64,000 nucleotides of DNA, from contig NZ_JXTJ01000012.1 in NCBI RefSeq assembly GCF_001509835.1, forward strand, positions 186,001-250,000, read 5' to 3'. The translations under genes and the position numbers were made by a program. The stretch is from Allobosea sp. WAO (GTDB lineage Bacteria > Pseudomonadota > Alphaproteobacteria > Rhizobiales > Beijerinckiaceae). This document shows positions 46,474-54,952 of the stretch, in pieces; within the stretch, counting starts at the first letter, position 1, and the number at the start of each line of letters is the position of its first letter. A model generated the notes under the pieces. That model had not been told where the DNA came from. It made no database searches and saw nothing but the letters and a program-made list of their open reading frames with translations.

Positions 46474-47151
46474 TCAGGCCGCTTCCGCGTTCTGCATCAG
46501 GCTGGCGAGCGTCGCCTTCTGCCGACCTTCCGCATCGAAATTCTCCGGTGCCAGCCAGCGCTCGAAGGCTTCAGCCCGTTTCGGCCACTCGCCATCGGTG
46601 ATCGAGAACCAGGCGGTGTCGCGGTTGCGGCCCTTGACCACCATGTGCTGGCGGAAAAGCCCCTCATACTGGAAGCCGAAGCGCAGCGCCGCGCGCTTGG
46701 AGGGCTCGTTGAGATTGTTGCACTTCCACTCATAGCGACGATAGCCGAGCGAGAAGCCATAGGCGCCGCAGAGATAGATCGCCTCGCTCGCCACCCGGGT
46801 GCGCTGAAGGGCGGGCGAATAGGTGATGTAACCGACCTCGAAGACACCTTGCTCGGGGCGGATTTCCATCAGCCAGAGATGGCCCTTCGTCTTGCCATCG
46901 GCCTTGTCGATCACGGCGAAGGGTACGATGCCGGGCTTGACGACCATGGTGGCCAGCAGCTCGCCATAGGTCGCCTTGTCCTGGGGCGGATGGGCCGGCA
47001 TCCATTCCCAGAGCCCGTCATGGCCGGCCATCGCCGCCCAGATGTCGTCGAGATGCTTGGCCGGATCGATCGGCTCGAGCCGGCAATAGCTGCCGTCCAG
47101 TACCTTTGCAGGCGGGAAGGGCGGCGGCGTCCAGTCCAGCACCGGGTTCAT
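46474..47151 (-). CDS. GNAT family N-acetyltransferase (RimJ/RimL-like)
   Basis: A 225-residue protein of the RimJ/L acetyltransferase type: YCRLEPIDPAKHLDDIW near the start, then GYITYSPALQRTRVASEA in the acetyl-CoA loop and KRAALRFGFQYEG. It may acetylate a protein N-terminus or small amine. GGAAAGG lies before the ATG at 47151, which overlaps the previous gene's stop by four bases (ATGA), showing translational coupling. Confidence 0.86.
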   Translation of the reverse strand: MNPVLDWTPPPFPPAKVLDGSYCRLEPIDPAKHLDDIWAAMAGHDGLWEWMPAHPPQDKATYGELLATMVVKPGIVPFAVIDKADGKTKGHLWLMEIRPEQGVFEVGYITYSPALQRTRVASEAIYLCGAYGFSLGYRRYEWKCNNLNEPSKRAALRFGFQYEGLFRQHMVVKGRNRDTAWFSITDGEWPKRAEAFERWLAPENFDAEGRQKATLASLMQNAEAA

Positions 47152-47474
47152 TTTGCAGCCTTTCCGCGCCAGCCGTTCAGGTCCTGGGTGACGTCCCAAT
47201 CGGGGCCGAGTTCGTCGGCGATCGCGGCACCCAGAGCGACACCCTCGGCTTCCCAGGCGAGCCGGTCGACGGCGCTGCCGAAATCGCTGGCGGCCTCATT
47301 GGTCTCGTCATAGATGGCGTCGAAGGAGTCCATCCAGCTTTCGAGACGGTCGGCGAGGGCGTCCGAGAGGTCGATATCCTCGGCGTCGACCGGCTTGCGC
47401 TTGCCCTTGGCGTCGACCAGCCAGAGGCCGCTGCGGCCGAGCCATTCCGGCGCGATGACGAGCTTGTCGGTCAC
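47148..47474 (-). CDS. Conserved-looking acidic hypothetical protein
   Basis: A 108-residue protein with no family I recognise. It is acidic, with LGRSGLWLVDAKGKRKPVD near the N-terminus, a DIDLSDALADRLESWMDSF helix and a tail DWDVTQDLNGWRG. It overlaps the PEP-mutase-like gene by four bases (GTGA) and the next GNAT gene by four (ATGA), so it is translated between them. In one frame this region is continuous with a long shadow of the gene before it, which hides its independent start. Function unknown. Confidence 0.72.
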   Translation of the reverse strand: MTDKLVIAPEWLGRSGLWLVDAKGKRKPVDAEDIDLSDALADRLESWMDSFDAIYDETNEAASDFGSAVDRLAWEAEGVALGAAIADELGPDWDVTQDLNGWRGKAAK

Positions 47475-48310
47475 GAGCGTGCCTTCAGATCGTCGCGGAA
47501 GAACGGGTTGAGCGGGCCGGACGGGCCATTGCCGGCAAAGCCCCGGAAGCTGCCCTCTTCCTTGATCAGGCGGGCTGCCTCGATGAAAGCGGCCCAGGCG
47601 GCGCGGGCGAGCGCTCCGCCGATCGAGATGCGGCGGGCGCCGGCTGTGGCGATGTCTGAGACGCTGAGGCCGAAATCGCCGTAGACCAGTGCGTTCACCG
47701 GCTTGCCGCCGGCCGCGGCAACGATGGTGCCGATGTCGGCCGCGGTCTTCGGGCCGGGGGCATAGAGGACGTCGGCGCCGGCCTCGGCATAGGCGGCGAT
47801 GCGGCGCGCCGACTCGTTCAGCGGATCGGGATGGCCGGTCAGGAAGCACTCGGCCCGGGCGGTCAGCAGCACGCCGGAGCCGGTCTCGTCGATGGCGCGG
47901 CGCGCTGCCCTGATGCGCTCGACCGCAAGCTCGAAGGGATAGAGCGGGTCCTCGGCGCGGCCGGTCGCATCCTCGATCGAGAGGCCGGCGACGCCGGTCG
48001 CGACGCAGAGCTTGACGTTGGCGGCGACGCCGTCGGGCGTGTCGGCATAGCCGTTCTCGTAATCGGCATTGATCGGCAGGTCGGGCACTGCCTTCACCAG
48101 CTCGGCGAGGTGCGCCAGCATCATGTCGCGCGGCACGTCCTGGTCGGCGCGAGCCTTGGTGAAGGCGAAGCCGGCGCTGGTCGAGGCCAGCGCCGGGAAG
48201 CCTTGTCCGCGCAGCCAACGCGCCGAGCCTTCGTCCCATGGATTGGGCATGACGAAACAGCCGGCCTCATGAAGCTTTCGGAAGGTCTCGACCTGTGGGC
48301 TGTAAGCCAT
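47471..48310 (-). CDS. Isocitrate lyase/phosphoenolpyruvate mutase family protein
   Basis: A 279-residue TIM-barrel protein of the ICL/PEP mutase superfamily. It has PNPWDEGSARWLRGQGFPALASTSAGFAF-type N-terminus, the metal-binding NADYENGYAD (~81-90), EDATG (~113) and the TARAECF strand. Members cleave or form C-C or P-C bonds on oxaloacetate-like acids. The ATG at 48310 is chosen; a TTG at 48325 is possible but lies inside the candidate operator. It is the first gene of the operon reaching to the DenD genes. Confidence 0.85.
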   Translation of the reverse strand: MAYSPQVETFRKLHEAGCFVMPNPWDEGSARWLRGQGFPALASTSAGFAFTKARADQDVPRDMMLAHLAELVKAVPDLPINADYENGYADTPDGVAANVKLCVATGVAGLSIEDATGRAEDPLYPFELAVERIRAARRAIDETGSGVLLTARAECFLTGHPDPLNESARRIAAYAEAGADVLYAPGPKTAADIGTIVAAAGGKPVNALVYGDFGLSVSDIATAGARRISIGGALARAAWAAFIEAARLIKEEGSFRGFAGNGPSGPLNPFFRDDLKARS

Positions 48311-48335
48311 TTTAAATCGTTTCAAAACGGTTTAG
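48311..48335. promoter_or_regulatory. TTTAAATCG-type double site (candidate LacI operators)
   Basis: TTTAAATCGTTTCAAA (48311-48326) overlaps a second CG-centred site (48320-48335, TTTCAAAACGGTTTAG). The two centres are 10 bases apart, one helical turn. Seen as one long palindrome, AAATCGTTT (48314-48322) and AAACGGTTT (48325-48333) match at 8 of 9 positions. It directly precedes the PEP-mutase-like gene. Confidence 0.55.
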
Positions 48336-48493
48336 GGGCGCCATACTGTCGTTCTTGCGCCGATTTGTCAGCCCCGCAGTCCCGCATCGGGGGGCAAGCC
48401 GGGATGCGCCGTGCGAATGCCATGTCCTGAGGCAGGCCGGATAGCGCCGCGAGCAGTCCGGGTCGGGCCGTCCCGACATTCCACAATTGAGGC

Positions 48494-48538
48494 TGAAAGA
48501 ACATCGCCCCGCAGCGCGGTGATGCGGGCGGGGCGATG
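48494..48538 (-). terminator. Probable terminator of the dehydratase gene
   Basis: CATCGCCCC (48502-48510) pairs with GGGGCGATG (48530-48538), a 9-bp perfect stem. On the minus strand it is followed by TTCTTT, a moderate U tract. It lies 40 bases past the dehydratase stop and stops read-through into the PEP-mutase-like gene. Confidence 0.6.
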
Positions 48539-48577
48539 CCGTAGACGCCGGATTGCGTCGCGATCGTTGTTGCGCGA

Positions 48578-50428
48578 TCAGTGGTTGTCGCGCGGCACGC
48601 CGAACTTCTTGTGGATCTTCTGGTACTTGACTGCCGGCTTGAGAACCATGCCCTCGGATAGCTCGCCGACGATCTTGCGCTGGATCTCCTGCCAGGGGGT
48701 CTGGCTCTTCGGATACTTGTAGCCGCCATTGGCCTTGAACTCGGCCCGGCGCTGCGCCAGCTCCTCGTCCGAGATCAGGATGTCGGCGGTGCGCTTCTTC
48801 AGGTCGATGCGGACCTTGTCGCCGGTCTTCAGCAAAGCGAGCCCGCCACCGGTCGCCGCTTCAGGCGAGGCGTTGAGGATCGAGGGCGAGCCCGAAGTGC
48901 CGGACTGGCGGCCGTCGCCGACGCAGGCGAGCGCGGAGACGCCCTTCTTGATGAGGTAATCCGGCGGCCGCATGTTCACGACCTCGGCCGCGCCCGGATA
49001 TCCGATCGGCCCGACGCCGCGGATGAACAGGACGCAGTGCTCGTCGATGGCGAGCGCGGGATCGTCGATGCGGTGGTGGTAATCCTCCGGTCCGTCGAAG
49101 ACGATCGCCCGGCCCTCGAAGGCCATCGGGTCCTTCGGGTTCTCGAGATAGCGCTTGCGGAACTCCGGCGTGATCACCGAGGTCTTCATGATCGCCGAGT
49201 CGAACAGGTTGCCGGAGAGGTTGAGGAACCCGGCCTCCTTCTTCATCGGCTCGTCATAGCTCTTGATGACGTTGCGGTTGATCGCGAAGAAACCCTTGCA
49301 GTTCTCTTCGTGGGTGCGGCCGTTGGCGGTGATCGCCGGCTTGAGCTTGCCCTTCTCGAGCAGCTCGGCGATCACGGCGGGCAGGCCGCCTGCGCGATAA
49401 TAGTCCTCGCCGAGATACTCGCCGGCCGGCTGCATGTTGACCAGCAGCGGGGTGTCGTAGCCGATCTTGGTCCAGTCCTCGTTATCGAGCGGCACGCCGA
49501 TATGCTTGGCGATGGCGTTGACGTGGATCGGCGCGTTGGTCGAGCCGCCGATCGCCGAGTTGATGACGATGGTGTTCTCGAAGGCTTCGCGCGTCAGGAT
49601 CTTCGAGGGGATCAGGTTCTCCCAGACCATTTCGACGATGCGGCGGCCGGTGAGGTAGGCCATTTCGTAACGGTCGCGATAGGGGGCGGGGATCGCGGCG
49701 GCGCCGGGCAGGGTCATGCCCATCGCCTCGGCGAGCGCGTTCATGGTCGAGGCCGTACCCATGGTGTTGCAGTGACCCGCGGACGGCGCGGACGACGCAA
49801 CGAGGTCGACGAAGCCGCGATAATCGATCTCGCCGGCGGCCATCATCTGGCGCGCCTTCCAGACGATCGTGCCCGAGCCGGTGCGCTCGCCGCGGAAGTC
49901 ACCGTTCAGCATCGGGCCGCCCGGCAGGGCGATCGCCGGGATGTCGACCGTCGCCGCCGCCATGATCTGGGCCGGGGTGGTCTTGTCGCAGCCGGTGGTC
50001 AGCACGACGCCGTCGATCGGGTAGCCGTAGAGGATCTCGACGAGGCTGAGATACTGCAGGTTGCGGTCGAGCGAGGCTGTCGGCCGCTTGCAGGTTTCCT
50101 GGATCGGGTGGATCGGAAATTCGAAGGGCACGCCGCCCATCTCGCGGATGCCGTCGCGGACGCGGCTGGCCAGCTCGAGATGATGGCGGTTGCAGGGGGC
50201 GATGTCGGAACCGGTCTGGGCGATGCCGATGATCGGCCGGCCCGACTGCAGCTCTTCACGCGACAGGCCGAAATTCATGGTGCGCTCGATATAGAGCGCG
50301 GTCATGTCGGCATTGGCGGGGTTGTCGAACCAGGCCTTGGAGCGGAGCTGCTCCGGCTTGATCTTGCGGACCGGCTTCTTGCCGTTCGAAGTCTTGCTCG
50401 GCGTCTTGCCTGTGGGGCTCTTGGCCAT
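48578..50428 (-). CDS. IlvD/Edd family sugar-acid dehydratase
   Basis: A 616-residue iron-sulfur dehydratase of the IlvD/Edd family. The three cluster-binding cysteines are visible: C79 in IAPCN, C147 in TTGCDKT and C220 in AGHCNTMGT. Members include dihydroxyacid, phosphogluconate, L-arabinonate and D-xylonate dehydratases; length and the catabolic neighbourhood favour a sugar-acid dehydratase, giving a 2-keto-3-deoxy acid. The lysine-rich 30-residue N-terminus is a local extension. The ATG at 50428 follows GAGAGGAAA. A LacI-type site lies at 50481. Confidence 0.9.
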   Translation of the reverse strand: MAKSPTGKTPSKTSNGKKPVRKIKPEQLRSKAWFDNPANADMTALYIERTMNFGLSREELQSGRPIIGIAQTGSDIAPCNRHHLELASRVRDGIREMGGVPFEFPIHPIQETCKRPTASLDRNLQYLSLVEILYGYPIDGVVLTTGCDKTTPAQIMAAATVDIPAIALPGGPMLNGDFRGERTGSGTIVWKARQMMAAGEIDYRGFVDLVASSAPSAGHCNTMGTASTMNALAEAMGMTLPGAAAIPAPYRDRYEMAYLTGRRIVEMVWENLIPSKILTREAFENTIVINSAIGGSTNAPIHVNAIAKHIGVPLDNEDWTKIGYDTPLLVNMQPAGEYLGEDYYRAGGLPAVIAELLEKGKLKPAITANGRTHEENCKGFFAINRNVIKSYDEPMKKEAGFLNLSGNLFDSAIMKTSVITPEFRKRYLENPKDPMAFEGRAIVFDGPEDYHHRIDDPALAIDEHCVLFIRGVGPIGYPGAAEVVNMRPPDYLIKKGVSALACVGDGRQSGTSGSPSILNASPEAATGGGLALLKTGDKVRIDLKKRTADILISDEELAQRRAEFKANGGYKYPKSQTPWQEIQRKIVGELSEGMVLKPAVKYQKIHKKFGVPRDNH

Positions 50429-50480
50429 CCCGTCGTTTCCTCTCGCGGCCAGGCGGCCTTCGCGCCGCTTCGGCATCGTC

Positions 50481-50496
50481 TTTAAATCGATTTGAC
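50481..50496. promoter_or_regulatory. TTTAAATCGATTTGAC site (candidate LacI operator)
   Basis: Contains the perfect 10-bp palindrome AAATCGATTT (50484-50493). It lies 53 bases upstream of the dehydratase start and shares its first nine bases with the sites at 31462 and 48311. Confidence 0.6.
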
Positions 50497-50547
50497 CGAC
50501 AGGTCATGCCGGCCACGGCAGAACGGCAAGGGAGCTTGCCGCAGCTA

Positions 50548-50564
50548 CTGTATTCTGCATACAG
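50548..50564. promoter_or_regulatory. CTGTAT-TCTGC-ATACAG palindrome
   Basis: A 6-bp inverted repeat with a 5-base spacer; flanking GCT and AGC allow a longer imperfect palindrome. It resembles TGTAT/ATACA-type sites of GntR regulators. It lies 222 bases before the aminotransferase. Confidence 0.4.
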
Positions 50565-50785
50565 CAGCTTCGGGCGGCCTGCCAATGTCAAAGCGCGCCC
50601 GGTGCCAGCAAAGGTCGCGGCGGCGCAGTTTGCAAGTGTTCCAAATGCGGCCCAGCCCGGCCCGGAGCGCAGGCGACGGTGTCGCGAGCGGGCTTGCCCG
50701 GGCGCGGCTTTGCGGCCAAGACAGGCGAACAAGGCAAGCCCGGCCTACGGGACGGGTGCGACAACAAGCGCAAGAGGAAACCGCC

Positions 50786-51970
50786 ATGACGCTCCAGGTC
50801 GTCCCATCCTTCGCCCGGATCGGCGAGGAGAACGCTTTCGCCGTGCTGGCGCGGGCGACCGAATTGCAGCGCCAGGGCAAGGACATCATCAATCTCGGCA
50901 TCGGCCAGCCGGACTTCCCGACCCCGGAGCACATCGTCGAGGCAGCGGTGAAGGCGCTGCGCGACGGCCATCATGGCTATACGCCGGCGAACGGCATCCT
51001 GCCCCTGCGCGAGGCGGTCGCCGCTGATCTGCACAAGCGCTATGCCGTGAACGTCTCGCCGGAGGAGGTGATGATCGTGCCGGGCGGCAAGGTCACCATG
51101 TTTATGGCGATCCTGATGTTCGGCGAGCCCGGCGCCGAGATCCTCTATCCCGATCCCGGCTTCCCGATCTATCGCTCGATGATCGAGTATACCGGTGCGA
51201 CGCCGATCCCGGTGCCGATCCGCGAGGAAAACGGCTTTGCCTTCTCGGCCGAGGAGACGCTCTCCCTGATCACGCCGAAGACGCGACTGCTGATCGTCAA
51301 CTCGCCGGCGAACCCGACCGGCGGCGTCACGCCCAAGGCCGAGGTCGACAAGCTCGTCGCCGGGCTCGCGAACTTCCCCGATGTCGCCGTGATGTCGGAC
51401 GAGATCTACGACCAGATGCTCTATGACGGCGAGAAGCACGTCTGCCTGCTGAGCTATCCGGAGATTCGCGACCGGCTGATCCTGCTCAATGGCTGGTCGA
51501 AGACCTACGCGATGACGGGCTGGCGCATGGGCTTCTCGGTCTGGCCGAAGCCGCTTTACGACAATGCCCGCAAGCTCGCGGTGAACTCGCATTCCTGCGT
51601 CAACGCGCCGGCGCAATGGGCGGGCCTTGCGGCGCTGACCGGCCCGCAGGATGCGGTCGCGATGATGCTGGCGGAGTTCGACCGGCGCCGGAAGGCGGTG
51701 GTTGCCGGGCTGAACAATCTACCGGGCGTCTCCTGCATCGAGCCGAAAGGGGCGTTCTACGCCTTCCCGAACGTCTCGCAGACCGGCTGGAAGGCGAAGA
51801 AGCTCGCTTCGGCCCTGCTCGAGGAGACCGGCGTCGCGACCATTGGCGGGCCGGATTTCGGCGTGCATGGCGAGGGCTATATCCGCCTGTCCTATGCCAA
51901 TTCGCTGGAGAACATCGAGCGGGCGCTCGGCCGGATGGGCGAGTTCCTCAAGAGCGCGAAAGCGGCCTGA
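50786..51970 (+). CDS. Pyridoxal-phosphate-dependent aminotransferase, class I/II
   Basis: A 394-residue fold-type I aminotransferase. The PLP lysine is K239 in NGWSKTYAMTGWR, Asp205 in SDEIYD contacts the pyridine nitrogen, and VNSPANPTGG (~171) and YIRLSYANS (carboxylate-binding Arg) are present. It may use an aspartate-like or aromatic amino donor. GAGGAAACC precedes the ATG at 50786; the longer open frame has no similarity. A NIPSNAP gene follows by two bases and is likely co-transcribed. Confidence 0.9.
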   Translation: MTLQVVPSFARIGEENAFAVLARATELQRQGKDIINLGIGQPDFPTPEHIVEAAVKALRDGHHGYTPANGILPLREAVAADLHKRYAVNVSPEEVMIVPGGKVTMFMAILMFGEPGAEILYPDPGFPIYRSMIEYTGATPIPVPIREENGFAFSAEETLSLITPKTRLLIVNSPANPTGGVTPKAEVDKLVAGLANFPDVAVMSDEIYDQMLYDGEKHVCLLSYPEIRDRLILLNGWSKTYAMTGWRMGFSVWPKPLYDNARKLAVNSHSCVNAPAQWAGLAALTGPQDAVAMMLAEFDRRRKAVVAGLNNLPGVSCIEPKGAFYAFPNVSQTGWKAKKLASALLEETGVATIGGPDFGVHGEGYIRLSYANSLENIERALGRMGEFLKSAKAA

Positions 51971-51972
51971 GC

Positions 51973-52305
51973 ATGATCACCTGCCATCTGCGCTATGTCG
52001 TCGATCCCTATCAGCTGCCGGCCTTCGAGCATTACGGCAAGCTCTGGATCAGGCTGGTCGAGAAATTCGGCGGCAAGCATCACGGCTATTTCATGCCATC
52101 GGAAGGGACCTCGAACGTTGCCTTGGCGATGTTCAGCTTTCCGTCTCTGGCCGCTTATGAGGAATACCGTGAAGCCTCGTTCAAGGACGAGGAGTGCCTG
52201 GCGGCCGTCGCGCTGAACGAAAAGCACCGCTTCATCATCAGTTATGAGCGCTCGTTCTTCCGGCCGGTCTTCGAGGACGACAAGGGCGCGCGCCGCGCGC
52301 CGTGA
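51973..52305 (+). CDS. NIPSNAP family protein
   Basis: A 110-residue small alpha/beta protein of the NIPSNAP type (dimeric ferredoxin-like fold). It begins ITCHLRYVVDPYQLPAFEHYGKLW and contains KFGGKHHGYFMPSEG. Bacterial members are usually found with catabolic enzymes, but their activity is mostly unknown. It starts two bases after the aminotransferase stop. Confidence 0.85.
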   Translation: MITCHLRYVVDPYQLPAFEHYGKLWIRLVEKFGGKHHGYFMPSEGTSNVALAMFSFPSLAAYEEYREASFKDEECLAAVALNEKHRFIISYERSFFRPVFEDDKGARRAP

Positions 52306-52307
52306 AT

Positions 52308-52350
52308 CCGGCAGATATGTCGAGCGCATCTGCCGGCGCTCCCGAGCGCC
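52308..52350 (+). other. Two hairpins in the leader of the SMR transporter gene
   Basis: CCGGCAGAT (52308-52316) pairs with ATCTGCCGG (52328-52336) around an 11-base loop. GGCGCT (52335-52340) pairs with AGCGCC (52345-52350) around CCCG. The two share bases and are mutually exclusive at the edge. No U run follows. Two-hairpin leaders are known before SMR genes, but the loops do not have the ACGR form of the guanidine-II riboswitch. Confidence 0.35.
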
Positions 52351-52374
52351 AGGGCGAAGGAAGAGCCTGACCGC

Positions 52375-52704
52375 ATGAGCTATCTTTATCTCGCATTCGC
52401 GATCGTCAGCGAGGTGATCGGCACCTCGGCCCTGAAGGCGTCCGAGCAGTTCAGCCGGCCGGTGCCCTCGCTGATCAGCCTGGTCTCCTTCGCGAGCGCG
52501 TTCTACTTCCTGTCGCTGACCCTGCGAACCATGCCGGTCGGGATCGCCTATGCGATCTGGTCGGGCGTCGGCATTGTGCTGATCAGCCTGATCGCGCTGG
52601 TGCTGTTCGGGCAGAAGCTCGACCTGCCGGCGGTGATTGGCATGGGCCTGATCGTCGCCGGCGTCGTGGTGATCAACGCCTTCTCGAAATCGGTCGCCCA
52701 TTGA
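52375..52704 (+). CDS. emrE: Small multidrug resistance transporter (EmrE type)
   Basis: A 109-residue inner-membrane protein with four helices. The essential Glu is E13 in VSEVIGTSALKAS. The signature AIWSGVGIVLISLIALV and FGQKLDLPAVIG match EmrE/Qac-type pumps rather than the guanidine exporter SugE/Gdx. It exports lipophilic cations in exchange for protons as a dual-topology dimer. GAAGGAAGAGCC lies before the ATG. Confidence 0.92.
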   Translation: MSYLYLAFAIVSEVIGTSALKASEQFSRPVPSLISLVSFASAFYFLSLTLRTMPVGIAYAIWSGVGIVLISLIALVLFGQKLDLPAVIGMGLIVAGVVVINAFSKSVAH

Positions 52705-52716
52705 GCGACCGATCGG

Positions 52717-52741
52717 CAGCCGGCGCGGAGCGCGCCGGCTG
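52717..52741. terminator. Hairpin between convergent emrE and DUF533 genes
   Basis: CAGCCGGCGCG (52717-52727) pairs with CGCGCCGGCTG (52731-52741), an 11-bp perfect stem with a GAG loop. No T run on either side, but the strong stem between convergent stops suits a terminator. Confidence 0.5.
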
Positions 52742-52758
52742 GTCCTGACAATGCGAGC

Positions 52759-53670
52759 TCAGACCTTCGCGGCGCTGGCGGCGGCGTCGATGTTCGCCAC
52801 CAGTTCGGCATCGAGGCCGAGCGAGCCGGCGAGGCCGGCGAGGAAGTCCTTCTCGGCCGGCTTGTCCGGATTGATGGCGATGCGGGCCGCCGTGTAGATC
52901 TGCGCCGCGAGTTCCGGCGATTCCGCGCCCTCGACCAGCTCGTCCACCGAGGCGGGCTTGGCCATCTCGTTGGCGAGCCAGGTATTGGCCTCCGGGTCGA
53001 AGCCGGCCTCGCGCAGGCCGCCGAGAATGCCGTTCCGCTCGGCATCGTCGATATGGCCGTCCGAGGCCGAGGCGGCGATCATGGCGCGGATGAAGATCAG
53101 CGCATTGGCATCGCTCGCAGCTTCCGGCTCGAAGCCCGAGCCGGCCGGGGCGGGCAACAGCGCCTGCTGCTCGGCGCCGAGCAGCGGCTTGCCGGCCTGA
53201 TAGTTCTGATAGGCCTTGTAGGCGAGGCCGCCGACCAAAGCGAGGCCGCCGACCTTGGCGGCCGAGCCGGCGATGGAGCGTCCGGCCGAGGTACCGAAGA
53301 TCAGGGCGCCGAGGCCGCCGAGCAGGGCGCCGGCGGCAAGCTGGTTGTTGCCGATCATGCCCTTGGCCTGGGCGATCAGCTCTTCGGGGGTCTTGCCGCC
53401 GGAGAGCTGGCCGACGATGTCGGTCGCGCCCTGCTGCAGCCCGGTCTTCTGGGCAGCGTCCTGGACGCCCTGGGTCGCCTGGCCGAAGATCTGGCCGGCC
53501 ATGCCGGTGAGGCCGCCGGCGCCGCCGGCTTGCTGGACCTGCTGGGCGATATTGCCGAGCATGCCGCTCAGCCCACCGCTGCCGCCCTGCGCACCCTGCT
53601 GCCCACCCTGGGCACCAATCTGGTTGCCGGCGCTGACGAGCGCATCGAGAAGGGATTTGGCGTTGAACAT
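52759..53670 (-). CDS. DUF533 / TerB-like protein
   Basis: A 303-residue protein of the YebE/DUF533 group, related to TerB. Residues ~15-75 are Gly/Gln-rich repeats, a hydrophobic glycine-zipper-like stretch runs at ~100-135 (LLGGLGALIFGTSAG), and the C-terminal ~110 residues form the TerB-like helical domain (NALIFIRAMIAASASDGHIDDAE, then AARIAINPDKPAE). Its role in bacteria is uncertain; it is probably membrane-associated. GGAG lies before the ATG at 53670. Confidence 0.85.
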   Translation of the reverse strand: MFNAKSLLDALVSAGNQIGAQGGQQGAQGGSGGLSGMLGNIAQQVQQAGGAGGLTGMAGQIFGQATQGVQDAAQKTGLQQGATDIVGQLSGGKTPEELIAQAKGMIGNNQLAAGALLGGLGALIFGTSAGRSIAGSAAKVGGLALVGGLAYKAYQNYQAGKPLLGAEQQALLPAPAGSGFEPEAASDANALIFIRAMIAASASDGHIDDAERNGILGGLREAGFDPEANTWLANEMAKPASVDELVEGAESPELAAQIYTAARIAINPDKPAEKDFLAGLAGSLGLDAELVANIDAAASAAKV

Positions 53671-53963
53671 CGAAGGACTCCTTCGGTAGGCATGGCGGGG
53701 CGGCGGGCGCACTCTAGGCACCGCTTTCTGCGGCCGCTAGACGGCTCATGCGAAAACGGCGGGACGATGGCGATTGCCCCGTCTGCGAGAAAGGCGAGGG
53801 TTGCGGCGCCTTTGCCCTTGCCTTCCGCGACAAAATCCTTATACAGCCGCCATCGCATCAGGCGCGCTGTCGTTTGTTCGATGAGGGCCGGTCAAACGGT
53901 TCGCGTCGCGCCAGAAATTTTTGACCGGTTTCGCCGCAGGGCGAGCCGATGGGAGTCCGGACC

Positions 53964-54089
53964 ATGAAGATCCGCAATTCGCTCAAGTCGCTGCGCGCCC
54001 GCCATCGCGACAACCAGCTCGTGCGCCGCAAGGGCCGCGTCTACATCATCAACAAGGTCCAGAAGCGCTTCAAGGCGCGTCAGGGCTGA
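53964..54089 (+). CDS. rpmJ: Ribosomal protein bL36
   Basis: A 41-residue, strongly basic protein (starting [17 protein letters not shown], ending KRFKARQG). It matches the alphaproteobacterial bL36 form that has lost the four zinc-binding residues of the C+ type. It sits in the 50S subunit. A GGGAG at ~53951-53955 precedes the ATG, and a strong terminator follows at 54146. Confidence 0.92.
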   Translation: MKIRNSLKSLRARHRDNQLVRRKGRVYIINKVQKRFKARQG

Positions 54090-54145
54090 GTTCTGTCGCG
54101 GCTCCATGCCGCGGCGACCGGCACCTTGCCAGATGATCGAGATCA

Positions 54146-54177
54146 GCGGGCTGCACTTCGGTGCGGCCCGCTTTTTT
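54146..54177 (+). terminator. Rho-independent terminator of rpmJ
   Basis: GCGGGCTGCAC (54146-54156) pairs with GTGCGGCCCGC (54161-54171; one internal mismatch) around a TTCG tetraloop, followed by six T residues. Confidence 0.93.
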
Positions 54178-54257
54178 GGCTTGGCCGCTCACGGCTTGCC
54201 GGCGGTCTCGCCGTCCCGTGAATTGACGTCGGCCGGATGCCGCCTACATTCGTGGGC

Positions 54258-54908
54258 ATGAGGCTCGCCCGTTTCCTTCGCTTCGCGCTGTTGCCGCTGT
54301 CGCTCGCCGTGACGGCGCCGCTGTCCGCATGGGCCCAGCCGGCGCCGCCTTCGCGCGACGGCGCGGTGCCGCCAGCCGACATCGACGACAAGCCCAATCA
54401 GCCGGAGGCGCCCGCGCCGCGCAGCCCGGCCGCGACGCTCGACAAGCTGTTCGAGCGGCTCGCCGCCGCCAAGACGGCCGAAGAGGCCAAGGGCATCGCC
54501 AATCTGATCCAGCGCCGCTGGGCCCGCTCGGGCTCGGACACCGCCGATCTCCTGATGAGCCGGGCACAGCAGGCCGTGAAGGCCCAGGAACTGCCGCTCG
54601 CGATCGAATTGCTCGACCGGGTGATCGCGCTGGAGCCGGACTGGGCCGAAGGCTGGAATCAGCGCGCCAATGCGCTCTTCCTGCTCGGCGACCCGATTCG
54701 CTCGCTCTACGATATCGGCGAGACGCTGAAGCGCGAGCCGCGCCATTACGGCGCGATGATGGGGCTCGGCACGATCCTGCGCCAGCAGGGCGACGACAAG
54801 CGCGCCATGGTCGCCTACCGTCAGGTGCTGGCGATCTACCCCGAGCTCGAAGCGGTCAAGGAAGCCGTCGAGGCGCTCAAGATCGAGGTCGACGGCCGCG
54901 ACGCCTGA
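54258..54908 (+). CDS. Secreted tetratricopeptide repeat protein
   Basis: A 216-residue protein with signal peptide (MRLARFLRFALLPLS, cleaved after AWA or AQ, ~26), then a Pro-rich linker and about three TPR motifs at ~85-205 (LPLAIELLDRVIALEPDWAEGW, then FLLGDPIRSLYDIGETLKREPRHYG, then GDDKRAMVAYRQVLAIYP). It would act in the periplasm as an adaptor. The ATG at 54258 is chosen so that the signal peptide is at the N-terminus; an ATG at 54237 is possible. Confidence 0.85.
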   Translation: MRLARFLRFALLPLSLAVTAPLSAWAQPAPPSRDGAVPPADIDDKPNQPEAPAPRSPAATLDKLFERLAAAKTAEEAKGIANLIQRRWARSGSDTADLLMSRAQQAVKAQELPLAIELLDRVIALEPDWAEGWNQRANALFLLGDPIRSLYDIGETLKREPRHYGAMMGLGTILRQQGDDKRAMVAYRQVLAIYPELEAVKEAVEALKIEVDGRDA

Positions 54909-54952
54909 GCGGCGCACCGGGACCGGGCTCCATTGCCCGAGATGGATTGGCG

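Larger units (their letters stand above)
50429..50785. other. Divergent regulatory region, dehydratase/aminotransferase
   Basis: A 357-base gap that holds no convincing gene. From left: TTTAAATCGATTTGAC (50481-50496, containing a perfect palindrome AAATCGATTT at 50484-50493); a palindrome CTGTAT-TCTGC-ATACAG (50548-50564); then a GC-rich leader with a 10-bp long-range pairing CGGGCTTGCC (50689-50698) with GGCAAGCCCG (50733-50742). The open frame in this stretch that precedes the aminotransferase has no start support. Confidence 0.5.

Noticed and set aside
47148-48239. Apparent 363-residue fusion protein in one frame
   Set aside because: The first part is an out-of-frame reading of the PEP-mutase-like gene; only the end from the GTG at 47474 is a real, separate gene.
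52308-52350. Guanidine-II (mini-ykkC) riboswitch before the SMR gene
   Set aside because: The two hairpin loops do not have the ACGR sequence, and the transporter is EmrE-like rather than SugE/Gdx-like.
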